From: an uncultured Stenotrophomonas sp.
Lineage (GTDB): Bacteria; Pseudomonadota; Gammaproteobacteria; Xanthomonadales; Xanthomonadaceae
NCBI GenBank assembly: GCA_913775725.1
Contig: CAJYNG010000013.1
Location: 62,001 to 126,000 of the forward strand
DNA: 64,000 nucleotides
Reading direction: 5' to 3'
Position numbers and translations under genes: made by a program. This document shows positions 49,907-57,876 of this stretch, one piece after another. The notes under the pieces are model-generated. The model had not been told where the DNA came from. It did no database searches and saw only the letters and a program-made list of their open reading frames with translations. The number at the start of each line of letters is the position of its first letter. The stretch's first letter is position 1.

Positions 49907-50896
49907 TTATCGGTAGTCGGCGACGAGCACCGCTTCGCCGGTGATCACGCCAGTTACCAGCGGGCCGGCCGTGCGGTGGTAGCGCGCCTCGAACGGAATG
50001 GCCTGCTGGCCCTTGGCGGAAAATCCGTACGACCACGCCTGGCCCAGCTGCAGCGGCAGGCCGCCACGCAGCAGCTGCACCTGCACGCCGCCGGCGGTGG
50101 AACCCGCGCCGGGCGCCAGATCGCTGCCGGTATTGCCCGGCTGGTTGGCGTCGGTCAGGGTGAGGGTGACATCCACATTGGCCATCGGGCAATTCATGGC
50201 CACATCGAAAGTAGACGGCTTGGCGGTGCTGTCGGCCACGGCCATGTCATTGGCCACTACGTCGTCGAGCGTGTGGGTGGCGTTGGCGAGGGTGCAGGTG
50301 ACCGGGGCAACGTTCAACTCCAGCGTGAAGGTGTGGCGGAAGGGATTGGCGGAGTTTCCCTCGGGCCATACGTCTACCGTACCAAGGAAGGTGCGGGGCA
50401 CGCTTTCCATCGCGCCGCCACGGAAGAAAACGCGTATCTGTACGTAGTGCCCCATGCTGGTCGTTGCGCTCAGCACAGGACCCGGGTTTCGATTCAGCTG
50501 GCCATTTCTCAGTGGTATGCGCACGCCTGTTGTGTTTGTGCGGCCAATGCCATGCACGAAGGCCACCAGAGGCGAGCGCGGCCCGAAACTGTAGCCCGGC
50601 ACCGTTGCCCCATCCACGGTGACGTCGCGCTCATAGGTCAAGCCGGTAAGCTGCATGTTGACCAGGAACGCGGTCTGCCCTGCTGGACATTCATAGGTGT
50701 CTGGCAGCGACACACCCGTTCCTGAATATTGTGCGCCGGGCCGGTCCAGGTTGGGCATGTTCCTGACAAGTTGTGAATCGTGATCAGTCAGTTGAAGACG
50801 TGTGCACGCGCTCGCACTCCCCACGCCCAGTGCAGTCAGCATGACTGCACAGACGACGATGGCGACACGTGGGCGCGGGGGGATCAGGCATCGCAT
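49907..50896 (-). CDS. Two-domain fimbrial tip adhesin
   Basis: 329 aa, AAGGAA upstream. Signal peptide ending ASA-CT. Residues about 30-190 form an N-terminal receptor-binding-like domain with one distant cysteine pair. The C-terminal half (about 195-329) is a pilin domain with the cysteine pair VTCTLANA / MNCPMANV and the ending GEAVLVADYR. This two-domain layout is typical of tip adhesins such as FimH; the receptor is unknown. It stands just before the usher gene but has its own upstream palindrome. Confidence 0.85.
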   Translation of the reverse strand: MRCLIPPRPRVAIVVCAVMLTALGVGSASACTRLQLTDHDSQLVRNMPNLDRPGAQYSGTGVSLPDTYECPAGQTAFLVNMQLTGLTYERDVTVDGATVPGYSFGPRSPLVAFVHGIGRTNTTGVRIPLRNGQLNRNPGPVLSATTSMGHYVQIRVFFRGGAMESVPRTFLGTVDVWPEGNSANPFRHTFTLELNVAPVTCTLANATHTLDDVVANDMAVADSTAKPSTFDVAMNCPMANVDVTLTLTDANQPGNTGSDLAPGAGSTAGGVQVQLLRGGLPLQLGQAWSYGFSAKGQQAIPFEARYHRTAGPLVTGVITGEAVLVADYR

Positions 50897-50958
50897 GGCG
50901 ATTCCTTCATAAGCAGGTCACGGGTGCGCAGTCTATGTGGCACGCCCGGCCTCTCCCA

Positions 50959-50972
50959 TGCAACTAGTTGCA
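50959..50972 (-). promoter_or_regulatory. TGCAA-N4-TTGCA palindrome, site D (adhesin)
   Basis: TGCAA-CTAG-TTGCA, a perfect 14-bp palindrome. On the minus strand TAGACT (50935-50930) follows after exactly 23 nt, and the adhesin start lies about 27 nt beyond the expected transcript start. Confidence 0.6.
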
Positions 50973-50996
50973 AACACGACAACGCCCGCCTGGCTT

Positions 50997-51010
50997 TGCA
51001 AGTTATTGCA
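50997..51010 (+). promoter_or_regulatory. TGCAA-N4-TTGCA palindrome, site E (major pilin)
   Basis: TGCAA-GTTA-TTGCA. On the plus strand CACACT (51034-51039) follows after exactly 23 nt; the pilin start is about 56 nt beyond the expected transcript start. Sites D and E lie 24 bp apart between the divergent genes. Confidence 0.6.
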
Positions 51011-51101
51011 TTCCCCCTACGTTACCGCCTCCGCACACTGGCGCCACTGTCCGTGCCGATTGCGCCGGGCACTGTCCTGTCACAACTTCCGGGAACCCAC
51101 C

Positions 51102-51614
51102 ATGACCACCAACATCCGCCTGCTGTCCCTCGCCCTGCTCACCGCTGCCGCCCCGTCGGCGTTTGCCGAAAAGCTGGAAATCACCGGTGAGCTGCTCAAC
51201 TCCACCTGCGCCGTGCAGTCCACCGGCGGTGCCATCACCGTGCCGATGGGCAAGGTCGACCTGGCCTCGGTCAATGCCGACGTGCGCGCCGGCCAGAAGA
51301 ACTTCGCCATCGCACTGGACTGCACCGGTTCGGGCACCGCGCAGGACGTGGGCGTGCGCTTCGGCGGCACCCCCGATGGCAGCACCGGCAACCTGGCGCT
51401 GACCGCCACCTCCACCGCCAGCAACGTGGGCGTGGCCCTGTACGATGCCGCCGGTAACCAGCAGAAGATTGGTGAAGATCCCACCGTGTGGGTGACCATC
51501 GCTGCCGGCGGCAGCGGCCAGCTGGACTACAGCGCGTGGTACGCCTCGCCGGGCAAGAACGCCCAGGCCGGCACCGCCAATGCATCCGGCGATTTCGTGG
51601 TGCTCTACAAGTAA
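51102..51614 (+). CDS. Major fimbrial subunit
   Basis: 170 aa from the ATG at 51102. Signal peptide ending AFA-EK. Classical pilin: ITGELLNSTCAV, the second cysteine in ALDCTGSG, and the C-terminal donor strand ASGDFVVLYK. As first gene of the plus-strand unit and followed by a hairpin that could limit read-through, it is the likely shaft protein. The frame is open upstream to 50937 but that part spans the promoter. Confidence 0.92.
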   Translation: MTTNIRLLSLALLTAAAPSAFAEKLEITGELLNSTCAVQSTGGAITVPMGKVDLASVNADVRAGQKNFAIALDCTGSGTAQDVGVRFGGTPDGSTGNLALTATSTASNVGVALYDAAGNQQKIGEDPTVWVTIAAGGSGQLDYSAWYASPGKNAQAGTANASGDFVVLYK

Positions 51615-51625
51615 GTACCGCCCGC

Positions 51626-51660
51626 GTGGGCCGCGGCGCACTGTCGCGGCCCACCGTTAT
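51626..51660 (+). terminator. Hairpin between pilin and chaperone genes
   Basis: GTGGGCCGCG / CGCGGCCCAC, a 10-bp stem with a 9-nt loop, then CGTTATTCTT. The T-run is broken, so partial termination is likely. This would give more pilin than chaperone transcript. Confidence 0.6.
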
Positions 51661-51677
51661 TCTTCCAGAGGTGTTCC

Positions 51678-52412
51678 ATGACTTCCCGTGCATCGACATG
51701 GGCGTTGCCGTCGGCGCTCGCGCTGGCCGCGACGCTGTGCGCCGCGCCCGCATCGGCGGCCGTCACCATCCAGGGCACGCGCGTGATCCACGACGCCAGC
51801 CAGGGCCGCGACACCACGGTGAAAGCCAGCAACAGTGGCGATGCGGTGGCCATGACCCAGGTGTGGATCGACGATGGCGACAGCCGCGCCCGCCCCGAGC
51901 ACGTGGTGGTGCCGTTCCGGCTGACCCCGGCCGAGCCGCGCCTGTTGCAACCCAAGCAGGGCCAGGCGTATCGCATCACCTACGCACCGCGCCCGTCCGA
52001 GGCGCCGTTGCCGGGCGACCGCGAGTCGCTGTTCTATTTCAACCTGTTGGATATTCCGCCCAAGCCCAGTGATGCGGCCGGCAAGAACCTGCTGCAGTTT
52101 GCGGTGCGCACGCGCATCAAGCTGTTCTATCGCCCCGCCGGGCTGCCGGGCAATGCACGCGACGCGGCGGCCACCCTGCAATGGTCTGCCGATGGTGATG
52201 CCCTGCAGGTACGCAACCCGAGCGCGTACCACGTCTCGTTGAGTTCATTGACGCTGGCCGATGGCCGCAGCGTAGACGTGGACATGATCGCGCCGGGGGC
52301 ACAGGTGCGCTATGCGCTGCCGGAAGGTGCAGCGATGCCAGCAACGGTGGCGTTCAAATGGCTGGATGATTACGGCACGCCCAGTGAGGCCGAGGCGCGC
52401 GTTGATCGGTAA
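51678..52412 (+). CDS. Periplasmic fimbrial chaperone
   Basis: PapD-like chaperone, 244 aa, signal peptide ending ASA-AV. Two Ig domains. The first holds the pilin-binding strand (LTPAEPRLLQPKQGQAYRI) and the family signature SLFYFNLLDIPPKP. The lysine in RTRIKLFYRP corresponds to the pilin-carboxylate anchor. It serves the subunits on both strands. Confidence 0.95.
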   Translation: MTSRASTWALPSALALAATLCAAPASAAVTIQGTRVIHDASQGRDTTVKASNSGDAVAMTQVWIDDGDSRARPEHVVVPFRLTPAEPRLLQPKQGQAYRITYAPRPSEAPLPGDRESLFYFNLLDIPPKPSDAAGKNLLQFAVRTRIKLFYRPAGLPGNARDAAATLQWSADGDALQVRNPSAYHVSLSSLTLADGRSVDVDMIAPGAQVRYALPEGAAMPATVAFKWLDDYGTPSEAEARVDR

Positions 52413-52439
52413 AGGTAGATCGGGCTTCCGCAGTGCACC

Positions 52440-52453
52440 GGCAATGACTTGCA
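52440..52453. promoter_or_regulatory. Imperfect TGCAA-N4-TTGCA site F
   Basis: GGCAA-TGAC-TTGCA, one base off the palindrome, between the chaperone and the hybrid kinase. No -10-like hexamer at the 23-nt spacing, so its role is doubtful. Confidence 0.3.
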
Positions 52454-52511
52454 CTAAGGGTGGCATACGCGTCACGCTGCAGGCCACAGCCTCACAACGC
52501 AGGTTCGCACC

Positions 52512-55505
52512 ATGGCGTCACCCTTGGGCTCCGTGCTTGCCACCCTGCAAGGCTTGCAGCGCCGGCTGCTGTTCGGCGGCGGTGCCATCTTGACCCTGCT
52601 TCTGCTGGCCGCCGGCTGCGCGGCGTTGTGGCTGCGGCTGGAAACGGTGCACCTCAACGAGCGCGAAGCGCTGCAGCGCGGCCAGCAGACGGTGGATCGC
52701 TACATTGGCGAGCGCAGGCGGGCCTACGTGGCCAGCTTGAACACCAACGCCACGCTGTGGGCCACCCAGCAGACCGCACTGGTGGCCGGTGGCCTGCCTG
52801 TTGCGGCCCGCTTCTCAGCACAGGATGGCCAGGCCGGTGTGGTGGCACCCGGCGCCCTGTCGGTCCCCTGGCTGGCGTTGTCCCCGCGCGAGGGCCGTCT
52901 TCCACCACAGGCGGAGGCGGCGTACCTGGGCATGGTGCAGACCTATTCGGCGTACATGGCCGCCACCGTAGCGGCGCAGGATTCGCCCACCTCCTTGATC
53001 TCCTTCGCCTTCGAACCGGAAGGGCGCCTGTTTGCGATCGCCGGGCTGCATGATGAAGCGCAGCTGCTGCAACTCATGAAGGTGCAGACCCGTGAACAGG
53101 CACTGGCCGCGCTGGCACAGACCGCCGATGCCGGCTGGCGGTCGGCGGGTGCGGACTCCGAGCTTCAACTGGATAGCGGCCAGCTGCGCGCCTACTTCGG
53201 CCGCAATCCGTTCACCGGCGAGGATGCACTGGTCACCCAGATGCGCCTGCGCAGCAATGGCGCGCCCTTCATCAACCGGCTGACCTTTGAACCGCTTCAA
53301 AGCCTGCGCGAGCGGTTGGAGGAGGCCAGCCCGGGGATGTGGGTGGTGCTGGACCGGCAGGGAAACGATGTTCTGCGCAGCGCTGCAGACGCTGCGATTT
53401 CCGGGCCTGCGCTACGCGCCGCGCCATCGCCCCGGCCTACGCTATTGGCACTGCCTGCCGGCCGTGCCTTCGTGATGTCCGCACCCTTGCAGGGCATCGA
53501 CTGGACGCTGCTGCGGCTCTACCGCTGGACTGATATCTGGACGGCGCAGCAGACCTATCTGCTCGGCGGTGGGCTGGCCCTGACCGCCCTGCTGGCCGCA
53601 CTGTGGACGCTGTTGCTGCTGGTGGACCGGCGCGTGCTGCGGCCGGCGCTGGAAGAAGCCGCACGGGTGCATGAAAGCGAAGCGTTGAGCCGCACGTTGA
53701 TCGAAACGTCGCCGGTCGGCCTGTGCCTGCTCGACCAGCAGAGCGGGCAGTTGATCCTGCACAACCAGGCACTGGAGCAGCTGATCGGTGACACCACCGG
53801 CAACCTGTTGGACGCGCTGGTCGGCCGCCTGGTGCAACGCGTTGACGGCCAGGTACACGGGCAGCGGTTCGAGGCGCCGTCCGCAGATGAGCACGGCCCA
53901 TCGCGCTATCTGCAATCCATCGTGGCCGCCGCGCGCTACCAGCGGCGGGCGATCTGGGTCTGCGCGGTGACCGATGTGACCGCACAGACCGAAACCCAGC
54001 AGCGTCTGCTGGATGCACGGCGGCATGCCGAACGGGCCCAGCACGATGCCGAGGCCGCGGACCAGGCCAAGACCGCCTTCGTGGCAATGATCAGCCATGA
54101 AATACGCACCCCTTTGAGCGGCGTGCTCGGCCACCTTGAACTGCTTGCCCGCCAGACCATGCCGGCGGCGGCACATACGCATGTCACGCGCGCGCGCAGC
54201 GCGGCCGATGTGCTGCAGGGGCTGGTCAACGACACCCTGGATCTTTCCCGCATCGAAGCCGGGCTGATGACGCTGGAGCCGGCGCCTTTCGATCCGCGTT
54301 CGCTGCTGCAGCAGACGGCGACACTGTTCGAGCCACAGGCCACCGCGAAGGGCCTGCGCCTGGAGCTGCACACCGGCGATGCGCTGGGACCGGCCTACGT
54401 GGCCGACGCAGGTCGCTTGGCGCAGGTGATCAACAACCTGGCGGGCAATGCGGTGAAGTTCACGGCATCGGGAACGGTGGCGGTCAGCGTTGATGCCTTG
54501 GTGCGGCCCGATGGCAGCGAGTGGCTGCACGTGGAAGTGCGCGATACCGGCCCGGGCATCGATGCCGAAGCACAGGCCGTGTTGTTCAAGCCGTTCGTGC
54601 AGGTCGGTGCCGGCTCGGCTCGGCAGCACGGCGGCAGCGGCCTGGGGCTGGCCTTGTGCCAGCGTTTCGCCGAACTGCTCGGCGGCACCCTTGGCGTGCG
54701 CAGCACCCCGGGTACCGGCAGCGTTTTCCACCTGGACATTCCGGCACGCCGGACCACCGCCGTGGCAGGCACGCCACCACGGCTGGTGCCTGTCGAGCAC
54801 GTGCATCCGTCGGGCGGTCACGCGTTGTTGGTGGATGACAGCGTGATCAGCCGCGACGTGACGCTGGGGCAGCTGCATGCGCTGGGTTGGCAGGTCACCC
54901 TCGCGGCCGACGGCGAGGAGGCGTGGCAACGCTGGCGCGAAGGCCGGTTCGACATCGTGCTGACTGATCTGAACATGCCGCGCCTGGACGGATACGGGCT
55001 GGCCCGGAAACTGCGTGCGGATGACCCCTCCATCCCCATCGTCGCACTCACCGCCAATGCGATGCCCGAGGACGCGCAGCGCGTACGCGAGGCCGGCATG
55101 TCCACGCTGCTGCTGAAGCCGCTCGACCTGCCGTCGCTGCAGGCCGCGTTGCATGGATTCGACCTCGATCGCTCGGCACAGGCGCCATTACCTCCGGTGG
55201 TGAGCGCGGCGGTTCAGCGGCAGATGCGCGAGGCGTTCCTGCAGACCGCGCACCGCGACTACGCGGCGCTGACCCAGGCGCTGGACAGTGCCGATGCACC
55301 GGCCATGATCGATCAGCTGCACAGCTTCGCCGGCGCGCTGGTATTTCTGGGAGAGGCCCAGGCAGCGCGCAGCTGCCAACAGGCCGAACAGGCCCTGCGC
55401 AGCACCGGCGCGACAGATGCGACATCGAAGGCGATGGTCATTGAGGCCATCGCGTTGATCGCGGCTAGCATCGAACGTCAGGTTGCCGCGCAGCAGCAGG
55501 CATGA
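52512..55505 (+). CDS. Unorthodox hybrid sensor histidine kinase
   Basis: 997 aa. Two membrane helices (about residues 18-42 and 355-378) bracket a periplasmic sensor region of about 310 residues that I do not recognise. Then come a PAS-like stretch (about 395-490), HisKA with His529 in MISHEIRTPLSG, HATPase with N, D and G boxes (DTGPGID, GGSGLGLALC), a receiver domain with Asp819 in LTDLNMP, and an HPt domain with His937 in QLHSFAGAL. The layout resembles RcsC/BvgS/RocS kinases. No response regulator with a DNA-binding domain is nearby. It is 99 bp after the chaperone. Confidence 0.93.
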   Translation: MASPLGSVLATLQGLQRRLLFGGGAILTLLLLAAGCAALWLRLETVHLNEREALQRGQQTVDRYIGERRRAYVASLNTNATLWATQQTALVAGGLPVAARFSAQDGQAGVVAPGALSVPWLALSPREGRLPPQAEAAYLGMVQTYSAYMAATVAAQDSPTSLISFAFEPEGRLFAIAGLHDEAQLLQLMKVQTREQALAALAQTADAGWRSAGADSELQLDSGQLRAYFGRNPFTGEDALVTQMRLRSNGAPFINRLTFEPLQSLRERLEEASPGMWVVLDRQGNDVLRSAADAAISGPALRAAPSPRPTLLALPAGRAFVMSAPLQGIDWTLLRLYRWTDIWTAQQTYLLGGGLALTALLAALWTLLLLVDRRVLRPALEEAARVHESEALSRTLIETSPVGLCLLDQQSGQLILHNQALEQLIGDTTGNLLDALVGRLVQRVDGQVHGQRFEAPSADEHGPSRYLQSIVAAARYQRRAIWVCAVTDVTAQTETQQRLLDARRHAERAQHDAEAADQAKTAFVAMISHEIRTPLSGVLGHLELLARQTMPAAAHTHVTRARSAADVLQGLVNDTLDLSRIEAGLMTLEPAPFDPRSLLQQTATLFEPQATAKGLRLELHTGDALGPAYVADAGRLAQVINNLAGNAVKFTASGTVAVSVDALVRPDGSEWLHVEVRDTGPGIDAEAQAVLFKPFVQVGAGSARQHGGSGLGLALCQRFAELLGGTLGVRSTPGTGSVFHLDIPARRTTAVAGTPPRLVPVEHVHPSGGHALLVDDSVISRDVTLGQLHALGWQVTLAADGEEAWQRWREGRFDIVLTDLNMPRLDGYGLARKLRADDPSIPIVALTANAMPEDAQRVREAGMSTLLLKPLDLPSLQAALHGFDLDRSAQAPLPPVVSAAVQRQMREAFLQTAHRDYAALTQALDSADAPAMIDQLHSFAGALVFLGEAQAARSCQQAEQALRSTGATDATSKAMVIEAIALIAASIERQVAAQQQA

Positions 55506-55514
55506 CCTGCGTGC

Positions 55515-56480
55515 TCAGCCGGCGAAGTGCTCGTACCCGCTCGGGCCGTCGTGGCCTTCGGTGTGCACGCCCTGCCCTTCCATGATGCGGCCGATGCGGG
55601 TGATCGGCAGATCCAGCGATTCGGCAACGAAGTGCAACGCGTCGCGCTGGTCGGCGGCAGCGGTGAAGCACAGCTCGTAATCGTCGCCGCCGTGCAGCGC
55701 GCACTCACGTGCAGCATCGCGGCCCAGCAGTTCGCGCAGCGCCGCTGACATCGGCAACGCATCGGCATCGACTTCGGCGCGCACGCCGCTGCGTGCCGCG
55801 ATGTGGCCAAGGTCGGCCAGCAACCCATCGGAGATATCCACGGCGGCATGCGCGAACGCACGCAGGCGCAGGCCGAGGGTGACGCGCGGCGTGGGACGCA
55901 GCAGACGCAGGCGCAGGGTTTCGTAGTCGGCCAGCAGCGTGGCGGCGGTGACGTTCAGTGCACCCTGCTGCCATAGCCGCAGCGCACCGGCAGCGTCGCC
56001 GAGGGTGCCGCTGACCCAGATGTCATCACCAATCTGTGCGCGATCACGACGCAGCGCCTGGCCACGTGAGACCTGCCCCATCGCGGTAACCGACAACGAC
56101 AGCGGGCCACGTGTGGTGTCGCCACCAATCAGCGCAATGTCGTGCTGGTCGGCCAGTGCGAAGAAACCGTCGGCGAAGGCCTCGATCCAGTCTCCGCTGG
56201 CTTCCGGCAACGACAGCGCCAGCGTGCACCACGCCGGGCGCGCGCCCATCGCGGCGAGGTCGGACAGGTTGACGGCCAGCGTCTTCCAGCCGATATCGAA
56301 CGCCGGCGTTTCGGCCGGGAAGTGCACGCCGCTGTTGAGCGTATCGGCGGTGACCACCAGCTGTTCGTTCGGGCGCGGCTGCAGCAGTGCAGCGTCATCG
56401 CCGATGCCGAGCACGATGTCGTCGCGCTCGACGGTGCGGGCGCGGATGCGGTCGATAAGGGCGAATTCAGCCAGGGACAT
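55515..56480 (-). CDS. thiL: Thiamine-monophosphate kinase
   Basis: Phosphorylates thiamine monophosphate to the active diphosphate. 321 aa from the ATG at 56480 (GGAG upstream). LGIGDDAALLQ, SGVHF, WKTLAVNLSDLAAMGARP, GGDTTRGPLSLSVTAMG and AVDISDGLLADLGHI are the AIR-synthase-fold signatures. It follows nusB after 251 bp filled with repeats, the usual order ribH-nusB-thiL. Confidence 0.97.
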   Translation of the reverse strand: MSLAEFALIDRIRARTVERDDIVLGIGDDAALLQPRPNEQLVVTADTLNSGVHFPAETPAFDIGWKTLAVNLSDLAAMGARPAWCTLALSLPEASGDWIEAFADGFFALADQHDIALIGGDTTRGPLSLSVTAMGQVSRGQALRRDRAQIGDDIWVSGTLGDAAGALRLWQQGALNVTAATLLADYETLRLRLLRPTPRVTLGLRLRAFAHAAVDISDGLLADLGHIAARSGVRAEVDADALPMSAALRELLGRDAARECALHGGDDYELCFTAAADQRDALHFVAESLDLPITRIGRIMEGQGVHTEGHDGPSGYEHFAG

Positions 56481-56564
56481 GAGGTGCTCCGGCGGGTTGC
56501 ATGGATGGGCGGCGGGCGCGGATGCGGATGCGGGCGGATGATGCCGGTTGGGTGGAACCGGCTG

Positions 56565-56692
56565 GGTAGAGTCGACTGCTAGTCGACTGCTCTCCCGTCC
56601 GACATCAAGACCGCTGTTCGAAAGGCGGTCGACTAACAGTCGCCCCCACCAAAGCAGGATCCCAACCGTGCCAACCAAGGTTGGCATCTACC
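56565..56692. repeat. SMAG-type palindromes
   Basis: GGTAGAGTCGACTGCTAGTC starts the stretch, with its partner GGTCGACTAACAGTCGCCCC further on. The end is GTGCCAACCAAGGTTGGCAT-CTACC. The variants differ in arm sequence but keep GTAG heads. They fill the gap between nusB and thiL. Confidence 0.75.
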
Positions 56693-56731
56693 CGGAAGCG
56701 TCCAGACCCGCCCAAGGCGGGCACAGGTGGG

Positions 56732-57211
56732 TCAGTGGCCCGATTCGACCTTGCGCCATTCCACGGCGGCACGATCCAGCACGCCGTTGACGTAGGTGTG
56801 GCCGTGTTCGGAACCGAAGCGCTTGGCCGATTCGATGGCTTCGTTGATCACTACGCGGTACGGCACATCCAGACGGTAGCGCAGCTCGTAGGCGGCCAGG
56901 CGCAGCACCGCGCGTTCGATCGCGTCCACTTCTTCGATGCCACGGTCCAGGTACGGGCCGAGCGCTTCGTCGATGTCGCGGCGGTTGTCGAGCACGCCGT
57001 GCAGCAGCGCCTCGAAGTACGCCAGGTCGGCGATTTCGCGGGCCTGCTCGTGGGCGAACTGGGCGATCAGCGACTGTGCGTTGCCGCCGGAGATCTGCCA
57101 GGCGTAGATGGCCTGCACGGCACGACGGCGGGCGCGCGAGCGCAGCACCGGATCGACGCCATCGCGGCGGACGGGTTTACCGGAGGGCTTGCCCTGGGTG
57201 TTCTTGTTCAT
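56732..57211 (-). CDS. nusB: Transcription antitermination factor NusB
   Basis: 159 aa. RNA-binding, all-helical protein acting with NusE (S10) in rRNA antitermination. [39 protein letters not shown] and [20 protein letters not shown] are the family blocks. An N-terminal extension of about 25 basic residues precedes the core. It overlaps ribH by 4 bp. Confidence 0.97.
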   Translation of the reverse strand: MNKNTQGKPSGKPVRRDGVDPVLRSRARRRAVQAIYAWQISGGNAQSLIAQFAHEQAREIADLAYFEALLHGVLDNRRDIDEALGPYLDRGIEEVDAIERAVLRLAAYELRYRLDVPYRVVINEAIESAKRFGSEHGHTYVNGVLDRAAVEWRKVESGH

Positions 57212-57675
57212 GGCAGCTGCTCCAGAAGATTGACCATTTCCAATGCGGCGAGTGCGACTTCCTCGCCCTTGTTGCCGTGGCTGCCGCCTGCGCGGGCCTC
57301 GGCGTCTTCAACGCGTTCCACCGCCAGCACGCCGTTCAGCACCGGCACGCCGAAGTCCAGCTGCACGCGCATCAGGCCTTCGGCGCAGCGGTCGGCCACG
57401 TGTTCGTAGTGGCGGGTATCGCCACGGATCACGCAGCCCAGGGTGAGGATGGCGGCGTGTTCATGGGCGGCGGCCAGGCGCGCGGCCACCAGCGGCAGCT
57501 CCCAGGCACCCGGCACGCGGATCACGTCGATGTTGGCTTCGGTGATGCCGTTGCCGGCCAGGCTCTGGCGGGCGCCAGCGACCAGCGTGTCGGTGATGCG
57601 GGCGTTCCAGCGGCTGGCCAGGATGGCGAAGCGCGCCGATTCGGGAGTGCGAAGATCGCCTTCGAAGTGGCTCAT
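57208..57675 (-). CDS. ribH: 6,7-dimethyl-8-ribityllumazine synthase
   Basis: Penultimate step of riboflavin synthesis. 155 aa. [55 protein letters not shown] (catalytic His) and [10 protein letters not shown] are complete. It overlaps nusB by 4 bp and follows ribBA after about 200 bp containing a SMAG element. Confidence 0.98.
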   Translation of the reverse strand: MSHFEGDLRTPESARFAILASRWNARITDTLVAGARQSLAGNGITEANIDVIRVPGAWELPLVAARLAAAHEHAAILTLGCVIRGDTRHYEHVADRCAEGLMRVQLDFGVPVLNGVLAVERVEDAEARAGGSHGNKGEEVALAALEMVNLLEQLP

Positions 57676-57759
57676 ATGCGGCTTGGGGGACTCGATAAGG
57701 GGGTAATTCTAGCGTGGATGGGCCCCGGCCGTGGTTGGCGGGGGCCTTGAGGGGGCCTA

Positions 57760-57850
57760 CTGTAGAGCCGAGCCATGCTCGGCTGCTCTGTGCCGCCGGA
57801 CTGGATACCCCCGCGCTGCGCGCGTAAGCCGAGCATGGCTCGGCTCTACA
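57760..57850. repeat. Composite SMAG element
   Basis: CTGTAGAGCCGAGCCATGC and GCATGGCTCGGCTCTACAAG facing each other, about 90 bp, between ribBA and ribH. Same type as the copies at 45548 and 45680. Confidence 0.88.
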
Positions 57851-57876
57851 AGGGTGTCATGGCCGGGGCGCGGGCC

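Noticed and set aside
46660-52412. Identification as the SMF-1 fimbria
   Set aside because: SMF-1 is described as a single-direction operon subunit-chaperone-usher-adhesin; the order and directions here differ, and I cannot confirm sequence identity.
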